Part shown: positions 54,581 through 62,278 of the stretch, one piece after another
Position numbering within the stretch: position 1 is the stretch's first letter
How the letters are laid out: each line of letters begins with the position of its first letter
From: Anaerotignum faecicola
Lineage (GTDB): Bacteria; Bacillota; Clostridia; Lachnospirales; Anaerotignaceae
Length of the DNA: 64,000 nt
NCBI GenBank assembly: GCA_024460105.1
Contig: JANFXS010000007.1
Location: 62,001-126,000 of the forward strand
Direction: 5' to 3'
Notes under the pieces: model-generated
The model's database searches: none
What the model was told of the DNA's origin: nothing
What the model saw: the letters and a program-made list of their open reading frames with translations, nothing else
Program-made: the position numbers and the translations under genes

Positions 54581-56002
54581 ATGGAAGACAACGGCAGAGG
54601 AAAAGTTCCGGAAGACCTTAAAGAAATATTATATAATAAACTCTTGCATAACCCTTTTTTAGGAATTAATATAACCGACGGAAACGGCAGGGTGTTGTTT
54701 CTGAATGAGGCGCAGGGGCGGATAACAGGCCAGCATTACAGTAAATATATGGGAAAAACCATGTTTCAGGTTGAAAAAGAAAAAACGGTAACGAATTCCG
54801 CAACTGTAAGCGTACTTAAAAGCCAGAGTGAGGTTATGCTTACGCAGAAAGTATCGAACGGAAAAGTATTTCAAGTTCAGGGCGTGCCTATAAAGGACGA
54901 AACAGGTAAAATAAAGTATGTTCTTAATTACCTTCTTGACGTTTCCGAACTGGCTCAGATAAAAGAGAAAATATCAGAAATTGAAGCTTACAAAGAAAAG
55001 CTTGAAAACGAATATGAAAACCTAAAAAAAACGCTTGATAAAAAAGGCAATCTTGTTTACCAAAGCAATATAATGCAGAAAATAGTTGAACGTGCAAAAA
55101 AGGTTGCGGAAAGCGACGTAACAGTTTTGATATTCGGCCCATCCGGTTCTGGGAAAGAGCATATAGCGGATATAATACACGCTGAAAGCAAGAGGAAAGA
55201 TAAGGCGTTTGTTAAAATTAACTGTGCGGCAATACCCGAACAGCTTTTGGAATCTGAACTTTTCGGTTACGAGCCCGGGGCATTTACGGGAGGAAACCCA
55301 AAAGGAAAAAAAGGGCTTTTGGAAGTAGCGGACGGCGGATCGCTTTTACTTGATGAAATAGGGGAACTTCCGTTAAGTTTGCAGTCAAAACTTCTAAGGG
55401 TTCTTCAGGATCATGAAGTTAGGCGTATTGGCGGGAGCAGAACGATAAATGTAGATTTCAGGCTTATCGCTTCAACAAACGCGCCATTGCGTGAAATGAT
55501 TGCCGAAAAGAAATTCAGGGAAGACTTATATTACAGGCTTAATGTAATTGAAATTGCTATTCCCGGGCTTGATAAAAGGCGTGAAGACATACCTCTTATT
55601 GTAGAACACTTTATAAGGCTTTTTAATGCAAAGTACGGTACTTCGAAAACTATAGACAGCGATGCAATCAAATATCTTGCGGGAGAAGATTATCCGGGAA
55701 ATGTGCGCGAATTGCGGAATATAGTTGAAAGGCTAATAATTCAAAGTTCAGGCGACAGGATTACGCTTAGGGATGCATATGAAGCTTTAGGGATTATTAA
55801 AGTTAACGTAAGGGGAAACGATATATCTGTTAATTTTGAAAATATAATGGACGCCTCTTTGAAGGATATGGTTGCAGAATATGAAAAGGCGATTTTAACG
55901 GAGTATATGAAAATTTACGGAAGCGGAACGGCAGTTGCTAAGAAACTTAAAGCAGATCAATCTACGATTTCAAGAAAACTTGCAAAGTATAAAATAAATT
56001 AA
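54581..56002 (+). CDS. Sigma-54-dependent transcriptional activator (PAS, AAA+, Fis-type HTH)
   Basis: A 473-residue enhancer-binding protein. N-terminal PAS-like domain about 18-125 (NPFLGINITDGNGRVLFLNEAQGRITG), a coiled-coil linker about 125-155, AAA+ domain about 165-400 with Walker A GPSGSGKEH, the sigma-54 contact loop GAFTGG, GGSLLLDEIGELPLSLQSKLLRVLQ and the R-finger region, then a Fis-type HTH at the C terminus (GSGTAVAKKLKADQSTISRKLAKYK). The ligand is unknown. AAAGGTG lies before ATG 54581. No other structural gene follows it; downstream are the 16-bp repeat pair and a sigma-54 promoter. Confidence 0.94.
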   Translation: MEDNGRGKVPEDLKEILYNKLLHNPFLGINITDGNGRVLFLNEAQGRITGQHYSKYMGKTMFQVEKEKTVTNSATVSVLKSQSEVMLTQKVSNGKVFQVQGVPIKDETGKIKYVLNYLLDVSELAQIKEKISEIEAYKEKLENEYENLKKTLDKKGNLVYQSNIMQKIVERAKKVAESDVTVLIFGPSGSGKEHIADIIHAESKRKDKAFVKINCAAIPEQLLESELFGYEPGAFTGGNPKGKKGLLEVADGGSLLLDEIGELPLSLQSKLLRVLQDHEVRRIGGSRTINVDFRLIASTNAPLREMIAEKKFREDLYYRLNVIEIAIPGLDKRREDIPLIVEHFIRLFNAKYGTSKTIDSDAIKYLAGEDYPGNVRELRNIVERLIIQSSGDRITLRDAYEALGIIKVNVRGNDISVNFENIMDASLKDMVAEYEKAILTEYMKIYGSGTAVAKKLKADQSTISRKLAKYKIN

Positions 56003-56004
56003 AT

Positions 56005-56106
56005 ATGTAAATATGCATATTATGATTTTTTTCAAAACAGCTTTTTTTAATTGGTTTTAAGACAAAATAAAATCCTTATTTTATTTTTCAATGTAAATAT
56101 GCATAT
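56005..56106 (+). repeat. Pair of exact 16-bp direct repeats, candidate enhancer sites
   Basis: ATGTAAATATGCATAT occurs at 56005-56020 and 56091-56106, 86 bp apart (about eight helical turns), each centred on the self-complementary ATATGCATAT. They lie 225-240 and 140-155 bp upstream of the -24/-12 promoter, the usual distance for activator sites. Confidence 0.7.
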
Positions 56107-56243
56107 ATTTTATTTTTTTAAAACTTAAGAGCATTAACAGTTAATTCCTTTACAATTAAAAAATATTGCAATTTTCGACTTAATGTCTTTAAATATTCTG
56201 AAATTTATATTGTTTTATTTTTATTATTAGAATTAATTTAATA

Positions 56244-56261
56244 TTGGCACCGTATTTGCTG
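56244..56261 (+). promoter_or_regulatory. Sigma-54 (-24/-12) promoter
   Basis: TTGGCACCGTATTTGCTG: GG at 56246-56247 and GC at 56258-56259 are the required 12 bp apart, and it matches TGGCAC-N5-TTGC. Predicted start about 56271. Confidence 0.85.
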
Positions 56262-56270
56262 TGTATAAAA

Positions 56271-56405
56271 AAGCAAAAAATCTTTACCCTTATAAATTGC
56301 GTGTATTGTGATGTTTCTGCAATATCATATACCGTTTAATTATAAGGGAAAATGTTTACTCTCCATAAACAGCGGAAACGGCCCGAAATTATCAGGCCGT
56401 TTCAT
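56271..56405 (+). ncRNA. Candidate sigma-54-dependent structured small RNA
   Basis: About 135 nt from the predicted start to the end of a stem-loop, without a credible ORF. Hairpin 1: CCCTTATAAATT (56287-56298) with AATTATAAGGG (56338-56348), one bulge, inner GTAT/ATAC and TGAT/ATCA pairings. Hairpin 2: TGTTTA (56353-56358) and TAAACA (56366-56371) around the loop CTCTCCA. Hairpin 3: GAAACGGCC (56375-56383) and GGCCGTTTC (56395-56403), perfect 9 bp, followed by GCGTTTTA. The C-rich loop is the sort Gram-positive sRNAs use to pair with Shine-Dalgarno sequences. The RNA is a prediction. Confidence 0.6.
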
Positions 56406-56410
56406 GCGTT

Positions 56411-57634
56411 TTATAAAAAGTCAATGTCAACGCCATTTATATTTGCCGTTTCGCCATCATCAACGGGCACAATTATATATTTTTGGCCGTCTATAATCTG
56501 AGGCCTTATTTTTGCAGCCTTTTCTTCAGGACAATTTAATATGATTGCCGAATGTATATTTTTTTCGGAATTTATTTCTTCAAGTTCAGATTTTAAAGAT
56601 TGTACTTGTTTTTGAAGTTCTTTTGTTTTTTCTTTTTGCTCATTTTCCGCAATAGCTTTTTCATCAATTAAGTTTTTAAAAAGAGGAGGGGCCTGTGTAA
56701 ATTCACTTTCGTAAAGTTTTTCGATTTTTTCTTTTACATTTTCCGGTATATTGCTTTCGGATACAACTTTATGTATTTTCTCATTAGTCAAAACAAGCGC
56801 GTCATCATCAAGAGCTGTAAAAGAAACCATTTCTTCGGCAACGCTGTTTAAGTTTTTTTGTATTTCAATATATATATCGTCTTTTTCATCTTTTTGTTCT
56901 ATTGAATCTTTAATTATAGAATTAAAGATTTCTTTTTCTTCGGCTATTGTCCTTTTCGGAATGCAGTTTAAAATATCCTCCATAAACTCACTGTGCGGCT
57001 TTTTTGCATTTTTTGTATAATACATAATTGAATGTATATCGCTGCTCCTATCGGTAAAAGCCGGAAAAACAAATCCTGTTTCGGGCATTTCTACAACCCA
57101 GTCCCTGTTTCGTACGCCAATACGGTTTTCATCTTCCCTGTATCCAAGTCCGGCTTCCGTAAGTTCAACAGGACAAACGGCGCATAGAATATATTCATAA
57201 ACTTCTTCCGATTCGTCAAGTTTTGAGTTGTCGCTGCTTCTTGTTATTACATCGTAAGCATCATGGAAAATAAGAATCAGGTAATTTCCGGCATAATCGT
57301 AATTTTTTATTATTTGTTCATACAGCCTTTGAAGAAGCGCTTCATTTTTCAGTTTGCTGTCTTTAAGGCCATACAAGTATTTCTGCATGCTCATATCTTC
57401 ATCTGTTGCGGAAAACTCAAGTTCAAGTATATTATTGCCTAATGTGCCGGAAAGAACTTTTTTTGCAATTTCAAGATATTTATAAAATTCGTCGTCCTCC
57501 AGATTTAAGAATGTTTCGTTGATGTTTAAAATAATATTTTTGTTGCCGTCAACATAGCATCCGCACATTTTTGTAAAAGTACATTCGTTTTTTTTCAAGC
57601 GTCGCTTTAATTCAAGTATATCTTTCTTTGTCAT
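56411..57634 (-). CDS. DUF4317 domain-containing protein
   Basis: A 407-residue protein of the DUF4317 family, widespread in gut Clostridia and without known function. Recognised by its N terminus (TKKDILELKRRLKKNECTFTKMCGCYVDGNKNIIL), the FHDAYDVITRSSDNSKLDESEEVYEYILCAVCPVELTEAGL core and the PVDDGETANINGVDIDF end. A coiled coil lies at about 315-360. No signal peptide or membrane segment. GAAAGGA precedes the start. It converges on the candidate small RNA. Confidence 0.9.
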   Translation of the reverse strand: MTKKDILELKRRLKKNECTFTKMCGCYVDGNKNIILNINETFLNLEDDEFYKYLEIAKKVLSGTLGNNILELEFSATDEDMSMQKYLYGLKDSKLKNEALLQRLYEQIIKNYDYAGNYLILIFHDAYDVITRSSDNSKLDESEEVYEYILCAVCPVELTEAGLGYREDENRIGVRNRDWVVEMPETGFVFPAFTDRSSDIHSIMYYTKNAKKPHSEFMEDILNCIPKRTIAEEKEIFNSIIKDSIEQKDEKDDIYIEIQKNLNSVAEEMVSFTALDDDALVLTNEKIHKVVSESNIPENVKEKIEKLYESEFTQAPPLFKNLIDEKAIAENEQKEKTKELQKQVQSLKSELEEINSEKNIHSAIILNCPEEKAAKIRPQIIDGQKYIIVPVDDGETANINGVDIDFL

Positions 57635-57695
57635 ATTATTTTTCCTTTCGTAATGTTATAATCTCTGCATTGGAATATTTTTTATTTTTTCTTTA

Positions 57696-58001
57696 TCAAT
57701 GTATCTTAGGCAACAGGCAGTATACAGAAGTTGTGAATACCGGCGATGCAACAGCATAAAGAATGATATTAAAAACTGTAAAATTGTAAATATTGGAAAC
57801 TTCCCCGTATTCCAAAATATATCTGCATGCCATACCGATTATCGTTAATAATGTTACTAAAAAATAAATTTTTTTGCCGTGATTTTTCCCGTAGGCGGTA
57901 ACAAGCGATATTCCTATGGCTCCGTATGAAAACAGAAGTAAATATGCCTTCGGAAAATTAAGAGGAAACAGTTCGCTGCTTATGGAAAATAAAAACATCA
58001 C
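57696..58001 (-). pseudogene. Remnant of a polytopic membrane protein gene
   Basis: An open frame of 101 codons encoding three hydrophobic segments (YLLLFSYGAIGISLVTAY, IYFLVTLLTIIGMACRYIL, FNIILYAVASPVFTTSVYCL). There is no ribosome site before the GTG/ATG at its start, and the frame extends back only to a stop. It looks like the C-terminal half of a longer gene whose front has decayed. It could still be expressed as a small protein. Confidence 0.45.
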
Positions 58002-58030
58002 GGTAATCCAGTATATATCATAATAACATT

Positions 58031-58280
58031 TTAAAGTAATTTTGGATATTTCTTAATAAACATATTTTTGTTTTTAGATATCCGTATTCCGACAATAACC
58101 GAAGTAATACATACAATTATGAATACAAAAATTAACAGACCTATTCCAATAAAGTACCGCCTCCGTTTGCCAGTATAACTGCAATAATAATTTTAGTATA
58201 AATGCCTGAAATGCCATACGCAAGAAAAAAATTAAAACTTTAATTTTTATAAAACTATATAAAGCACTAAAATACTTCAA
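58031..58280 (-). pseudogene. Frameshifted small membrane protein gene
   Basis: Joining three minus-strand frames gives a continuous hydrophobic sequence: KYFSALYSFIKIKVLIFF, then LAYGISGIYTKIIIAVILANGG, then YFIGIGLLIFVFIIVCITSVIVGIRISKNKNMFIKKYPKLL before a stop. The breaks sit at a poly-T run (near 58226) and near 58155. Single-base indels in a formerly intact gene are the simplest reading. Confidence 0.5.
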
Positions 58281-58377
58281 TTAAGAACTTCATTAATTAA
58301 ACTTTGGAATATTTTATTTTAAGAGTAATGTCGTTTTTCGTTAAAAATTTTTTCTGTAGTTTTTCACTCCGATGGTG

Positions 58378-58400
58378 TATAATGATAACAATATGCATAT
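58378..58400 (+). promoter_or_regulatory. polA -10 region with an adjacent ATATGCATAT element
   Basis: TATAAT (58378-58383) without a good -35, followed at 58390-58400 by AATATGCATAT, the same core as the repeat pair at 56005-56106. In AT-rich DNA the likeness may be chance. Confidence 0.35.
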
Positions 58401-58422
58401 ATAAGTAGTTATGGAGGATTTT

Positions 58423-61086
58423 ATGAATAAAAAAATAATGCTTGTTGACGGAAACAGTATTGTAAACCGCGCTTTCTACGGCGTTCCGTTGTTAACAAAT
58501 TCAAACGGACAGTATACAAATGCCATTTATGGCTTTTTTAACATATTGTTTAAACTTATTGACGAAGACAAGCCGGATTATCTCGGAATAGCTTTCGATT
58601 TAAAAGCGCCGACATTTAGGCATATAAAATATGACGGCTACAAGGGTACAAGAAAAGGTATGCCCGATGAACTTGCGGAACAGATGCCTGCGCTTAAAGA
58701 ACTTTTGTCCGCATTAAATATAAAGCAATATTCATTTGAAGGGTTTGAAGCGGACGACATACTCGGCACACTTTCAAGGATTGCCGAAGAAAACGGAATG
58801 GAAACTATTGTCGTTTCCGGCGACCGCGACCTTTTACAGATAGCAAGCGATAAACTGAAAGTAAGGATACCGAAAACAAAAGGCGGCAAAACTGAAACGG
58901 AAGACTACTATGCGGCCGATGTTATAGCAAAGTATGGAGTTACCCCTTCCGAATTTATCGACGTCAAAGCATTGATGGGAGATACGTCTGATAATATTCC
59001 CGGGGTCCCCTCTATAGGTGAAAAAACTGCAGTTAAAATTATACAGGAATTCAAAACTGTTGAAAACGCTATAGAAAATGTTGATAATATAAAACCTCAG
59101 AAAGCCTCCAAAAATTTGAAAGAGTTTCGAGAGCAAGCCCTGTTAAGCAAATTTTTGGCAACTATTGTAAGGGATGTTCCCGTGGAGCTGGATCTGGAAC
59201 ATATGCCGGTAATAGGAACGGCAATAAGTGACGAAGCGTACCAACTTATAAAAAAATACGAATTTAAATCTATGCTTAACAGATTTATAGTTAATAATAA
59301 GGAAGAAAATCAAACAAGTAAAAAATATAAAATTTTAAATTCAAAGTTTGAATTTAACGACTATATTTCAGGCATTAATAACGGAAATGAAGTGTCATAT
59401 ATACTTTTCTGCGAAAATGAAGAATTAGTCGGGGTAAGTATTTATTATGAAAACGGCGGAGGAGTTTTCGCGCCGATAGGAAATGAAATATCTCTTGAAA
59501 GCTTTAAAAAAATGTCCAAAGGTTTCTTTGAGAATGGTGAAATTATTAAAACCGGACATGATATAAAAAATGATATTTCGCTTCTAAGGAAAATCGGAAT
59601 CGAACTAAAAGGAGCTGCTTTTGATACGGCAATAGCGGCTTATATTTTAAACCCAACAAGGGATACTTATTACTGCGACGACATAGCGTCGGAATTTCTT
59701 AAATTGTCCGTAAAAAGCGAGGAAGAAGTTTTAGGCAAAGGAAAAAGCAAAAGGCCGCTCCTTTCCCTAACTAATGACGAACTGTTGGAATTTGCCGCTG
59801 TACAGGCTGAAATAATAAGTATGGCCAAGCCTGTTATGGAAAAGCAGATTAAGGATAATAATCAGGAAAAGTTATTCTATGAAATTGAAATGCCTCTTCT
59901 TTTTGTGCTTAGCGATATGGAAAAATACGGCATTAAAGTTGATAAAGAGAAACTTTTAAAATACCAGTCGATGCTTGAAGCCGAATTGGAAACGATTACT
60001 AGCGAAATATACAGCCTGGCAGGAGAGGAGTTTAATATAAATTCACCTAAGCAGCTTGGCGTTATATTATTTGAAAAATTAGGGCTTAAAGGAAGCAAAA
60101 AAACAAAAACAGGCTATTCAACAGCGGCAGAAGTTTTGGAAAAATTAAAATTTGAAAGCCCTATAGTTGAAAAGATACTTTATTTCCGCCAAATTTCAAA
60201 ATTAAAAAGCACCTATGCGGACGGGCTATTAAATGTTATGAATAAAGAAACCGAAAAAATTTATTCTACATTTAACCAGACTATAACCGCTACAGGGCGG
60301 ATAAGCAGCACAGAGCCTAATCTCCAGAACATACCGGTACGTCTTGAGCTTGGAAGGGAGCTTAGGAAAGTCTTTATTCCGACAAACGATGAGTTTGTAT
60401 TTCTTGACGCCGATTATTCGCAAATTGAATTGAGGGTATTGGCCGATATGGCGGACGACGAAACTCTTATAAACGCCTTTAAAGAGGGACAGGATATCCA
60501 TAGGCTGACCGCCAGCCAAGTTCTTAACATACCTTTTGAAGACGTAACGTCTTTACAGAGGAGCAATGCAAAAGCAGTTAATTTCGGAATAGTATATGGA
60601 ATTGGGGCTTTCAGCCTTAGCCAAGATTTAGGCATTACAAGAAAAGAAGCGGAAGAATATATAGAAAGTTATTTTCATAAATATCCGAATATTAAAATTT
60701 ATATGGATACTACAATTAAAAATGCAAAGGAAAACGGATATGTTTCGACAATATTTGGAAGGAGAAGGCCGATGCCGGAATTAAGTTCGTCGAATTTTGT
60801 TCAACGTTCTTTTGGCGAAAGGGTTGCGATGAATATGCCGATACAGGGAAGCGCCGCTGATATTATAAAAATTGCAATGGTTAAAGTACACGACGCTTTA
60901 ATAAAAAATAACCTGAAATCAAGGCTTATACTTCAAGTTCATGACGAACTTTTAATTGAAACTCATAAAGATGAAATAGACGCGGTTTCAAAACTTTTAA
61001 AAGAAAATATGGAAAATGCCGTGCATCTGAAAGTGCCTATGGTTGCAGATGTAAAAATCGGCAGAAGTTGGTATGAAACAAAATAA
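58423..61086 (+). CDS. polA: DNA polymerase I
   Basis: Family A polymerase, 887 residues from ATG 58423 (ATGGAGG lies just upstream; the ATG at 58411 is inside it). 5'-3' exonuclease domain about 1-290 (MLVDGNSIVNRAFYG, VSGDRDLLQI, GDTSDNIPGVPSIGEKTA), a 3'-5' exonuclease-like domain about 300-480 that lacks the DxE motif (reads SYILFCENEE), so proofreading is probably lost, and the polymerase domain with DADYSQIELRVLA, RSNAKAVNFGIVYG and QVHDELLIE. It acts in Okazaki processing and repair. coaE follows 12 nt later. Confidence 0.97.
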   Translation: MNKKIMLVDGNSIVNRAFYGVPLLTNSNGQYTNAIYGFFNILFKLIDEDKPDYLGIAFDLKAPTFRHIKYDGYKGTRKGMPDELAEQMPALKELLSALNIKQYSFEGFEADDILGTLSRIAEENGMETIVVSGDRDLLQIASDKLKVRIPKTKGGKTETEDYYAADVIAKYGVTPSEFIDVKALMGDTSDNIPGVPSIGEKTAVKIIQEFKTVENAIENVDNIKPQKASKNLKEFREQALLSKFLATIVRDVPVELDLEHMPVIGTAISDEAYQLIKKYEFKSMLNRFIVNNKEENQTSKKYKILNSKFEFNDYISGINNGNEVSYILFCENEELVGVSIYYENGGGVFAPIGNEISLESFKKMSKGFFENGEIIKTGHDIKNDISLLRKIGIELKGAAFDTAIAAYILNPTRDTYYCDDIASEFLKLSVKSEEEVLGKGKSKRPLLSLTNDELLEFAAVQAEIISMAKPVMEKQIKDNNQEKLFYEIEMPLLFVLSDMEKYGIKVDKEKLLKYQSMLEAELETITSEIYSLAGEEFNINSPKQLGVILFEKLGLKGSKKTKTGYSTAAEVLEKLKFESPIVEKILYFRQISKLKSTYADGLLNVMNKETEKIYSTFNQTITATGRISSTEPNLQNIPVRLELGRELRKVFIPTNDEFVFLDADYSQIELRVLADMADDETLINAFKEGQDIHRLTASQVLNIPFEDVTSLQRSNAKAVNFGIVYGIGAFSLSQDLGITRKEAEEYIESYFHKYPNIKIYMDTTIKNAKENGYVSTIFGRRRPMPELSSSNFVQRSFGERVAMNMPIQGSAADIIKIAMVKVHDALIKNNLKSRLILQVHDELLIETHKDEIDAVSKLLKENMENAVHLKVPMVADVKIGRSWYETK

Positions 61087-61098
61087 GAGGTGTTTTAA

Positions 61099-61683
61099 TT
61101 GAAAATAATCGGTTTAACCGGCGGAACGGGAAGCGGCAAAGGAGTTGTCAACAGACTGTTATTTGATATGGGCGCTTTTATAATTGATTCTGATAAGATA
61201 GCGCATGACATAATATTAAAAGGGAAACCGGCTTATAATGAATTAGTCGGATATTTCGGCAGTTCTGTTTTGGACGGAGACGGGGAGATTATAAGGAAAA
61301 AGCTTGGGGAAATAGTGTTTAAAGACAAAGGCGAAAAGCTTGATTTTTTAAACAGCTGTACCCATAAATATATTTTTGAAGAGATTTCTATGGAATTGAA
61401 AAAAGCAGAATCGGAAGGAAAAACTGCCGTAATTGACGCGCCGCTTCTTCTTGAAGGCAATTTTAAGTCGTTATGCACTGAAGTGTGGGTCGTATATGCG
61501 GATGAAAGCACAAGGCTCAAGAGGATTATAGAACGCGACAAAATTGACGTCGAACATGGAAAAAACCGCATTGCTTCACAAAAGCCATGGAGTTATTACG
61601 AGAGCCATGCGGATGTGGTAATATATAACAGCGGCAGTATTGATGATTTGAAGGAGCAGGTTTATAAATATTATAAACCGTAA
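61099..61683 (+). CDS. coaE: Dephospho-CoA kinase
   Basis: A 194-residue P-loop kinase, the last step of CoA synthesis. GLTGGTGSGKGVVNRLL is Walker A, then FIIDSDKIAHDI, IDAPLLLEGNF and the lid RIIERDKIDVEHGKNRIASQ. TTG start at 61099 with AAGAGGTG upstream. Co-transcribed with polA, as is common in Firmicutes. Confidence 0.95.
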   Translation: MKIIGLTGGTGSGKGVVNRLLFDMGAFIIDSDKIAHDIILKGKPAYNELVGYFGSSVLDGDGEIIRKKLGEIVFKDKGEKLDFLNSCTHKYIFEEISMELKKAESEGKTAVIDAPLLLEGNFKSLCTEVWVVYADESTRLKRIIERDKIDVEHGKNRIASQKPWSYYESHADVVIYNSGSIDDLKEQVYKYYKP

Positions 61684-61699
61684 CATATAGGAGAATAAG

Positions 61700-62266
61700 A
61701 TGTTTTATTGCTTTAATTTTAAAAATTTTTTTAAAAAGCTTGTGATGACAATAATAGTTATCGGAGCTTTGGCCGCTATAGTAAGATACATAATACTGCC
61801 TTCGATATTTATCAGAAAATACGGCGAACTGGTAGAAAAATATTCGGCCGAATACGATTTGGACGAAAACCTTGTTTACGCGGTAATATTTGTTGAAAGC
61901 AATTTTGACGAATCTGCCGTTTCAGTTAAAGACGCAAAAGGCCTTATGCAGATTACGGACAGAACCGGAACATGGGGGGCGGAAGAAATAGGGATAGAAG
62001 GATTTTCTCCCGAAATGCTGTTTGAACCTGAGATAAATATACATATTGGGTGTTGGTATCTGAATGTACTATCAAAGCAGTATGATTTTGAAATTGAAAC
62101 TGCCCTTGCAGCATATAATGCGGGAAGCGGCAATGTAAGCGGATGGCTTGAGGACGGCGAATATTCGTCGGATTTAAGGACGCTGCATACAATACCGTTT
62201 GAAGAAACTCAAAAATATGTTATGAAAGTGACGGCAATTAAAAAAGTTTATGATTATATATATTAA
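61700..62266 (+). CDS. Lytic transglycosylase (SLT domain)
   Basis: A 188-residue protein with one N-terminal membrane anchor (about 13-36) and an SLT domain: LVYAVIFVESNFDESAVSVKDAKGLMQIT with the catalytic Glu in VESNF, then GCWYLNVLSKQY and ALAAYNAGSGNVSGWL. It cleaves peptidoglycan glycan strands outside the membrane. AGGAGAA precedes ATG 61700; follows coaE by 16 nt and precedes the binding protein by 12 nt, probably one transcript. Confidence 0.94.
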   Translation: MFYCFNFKNFFKKLVMTIIVIGALAAIVRYIILPSIFIRKYGELVEKYSAEYDLDENLVYAVIFVESNFDESAVSVKDAKGLMQITDRTGTWGAEEIGIEGFSPEMLFEPEINIHIGCWYLNVLSKQYDFEIETALAAYNAGSGNVSGWLEDGEYSSDLRTLHTIPFEETQKYVMKVTAIKKVYDYIY

Positions 62267-62278
62267 ATTGGAGAAAAT

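Noticed and set aside
56005-56106. CRISPR-like repeat
   Set aside because: Only two 16-bp copies with an AT-rich 70-bp interval and no cas genes; enhancer sites fit better.
56308-56496. 62-codon plus-strand ORF in and beyond the candidate small RNA
   Set aside because: No ribosome site; it runs through the final hairpin and antisense into the DUF4317 gene.
58074-58280. 68-codon minus-strand ORF read as an intact gene
   Set aside because: Its sequence turns non-hydrophobic halfway, while neighbouring frames continue the membrane segments; a frameshifted gene explains it better.
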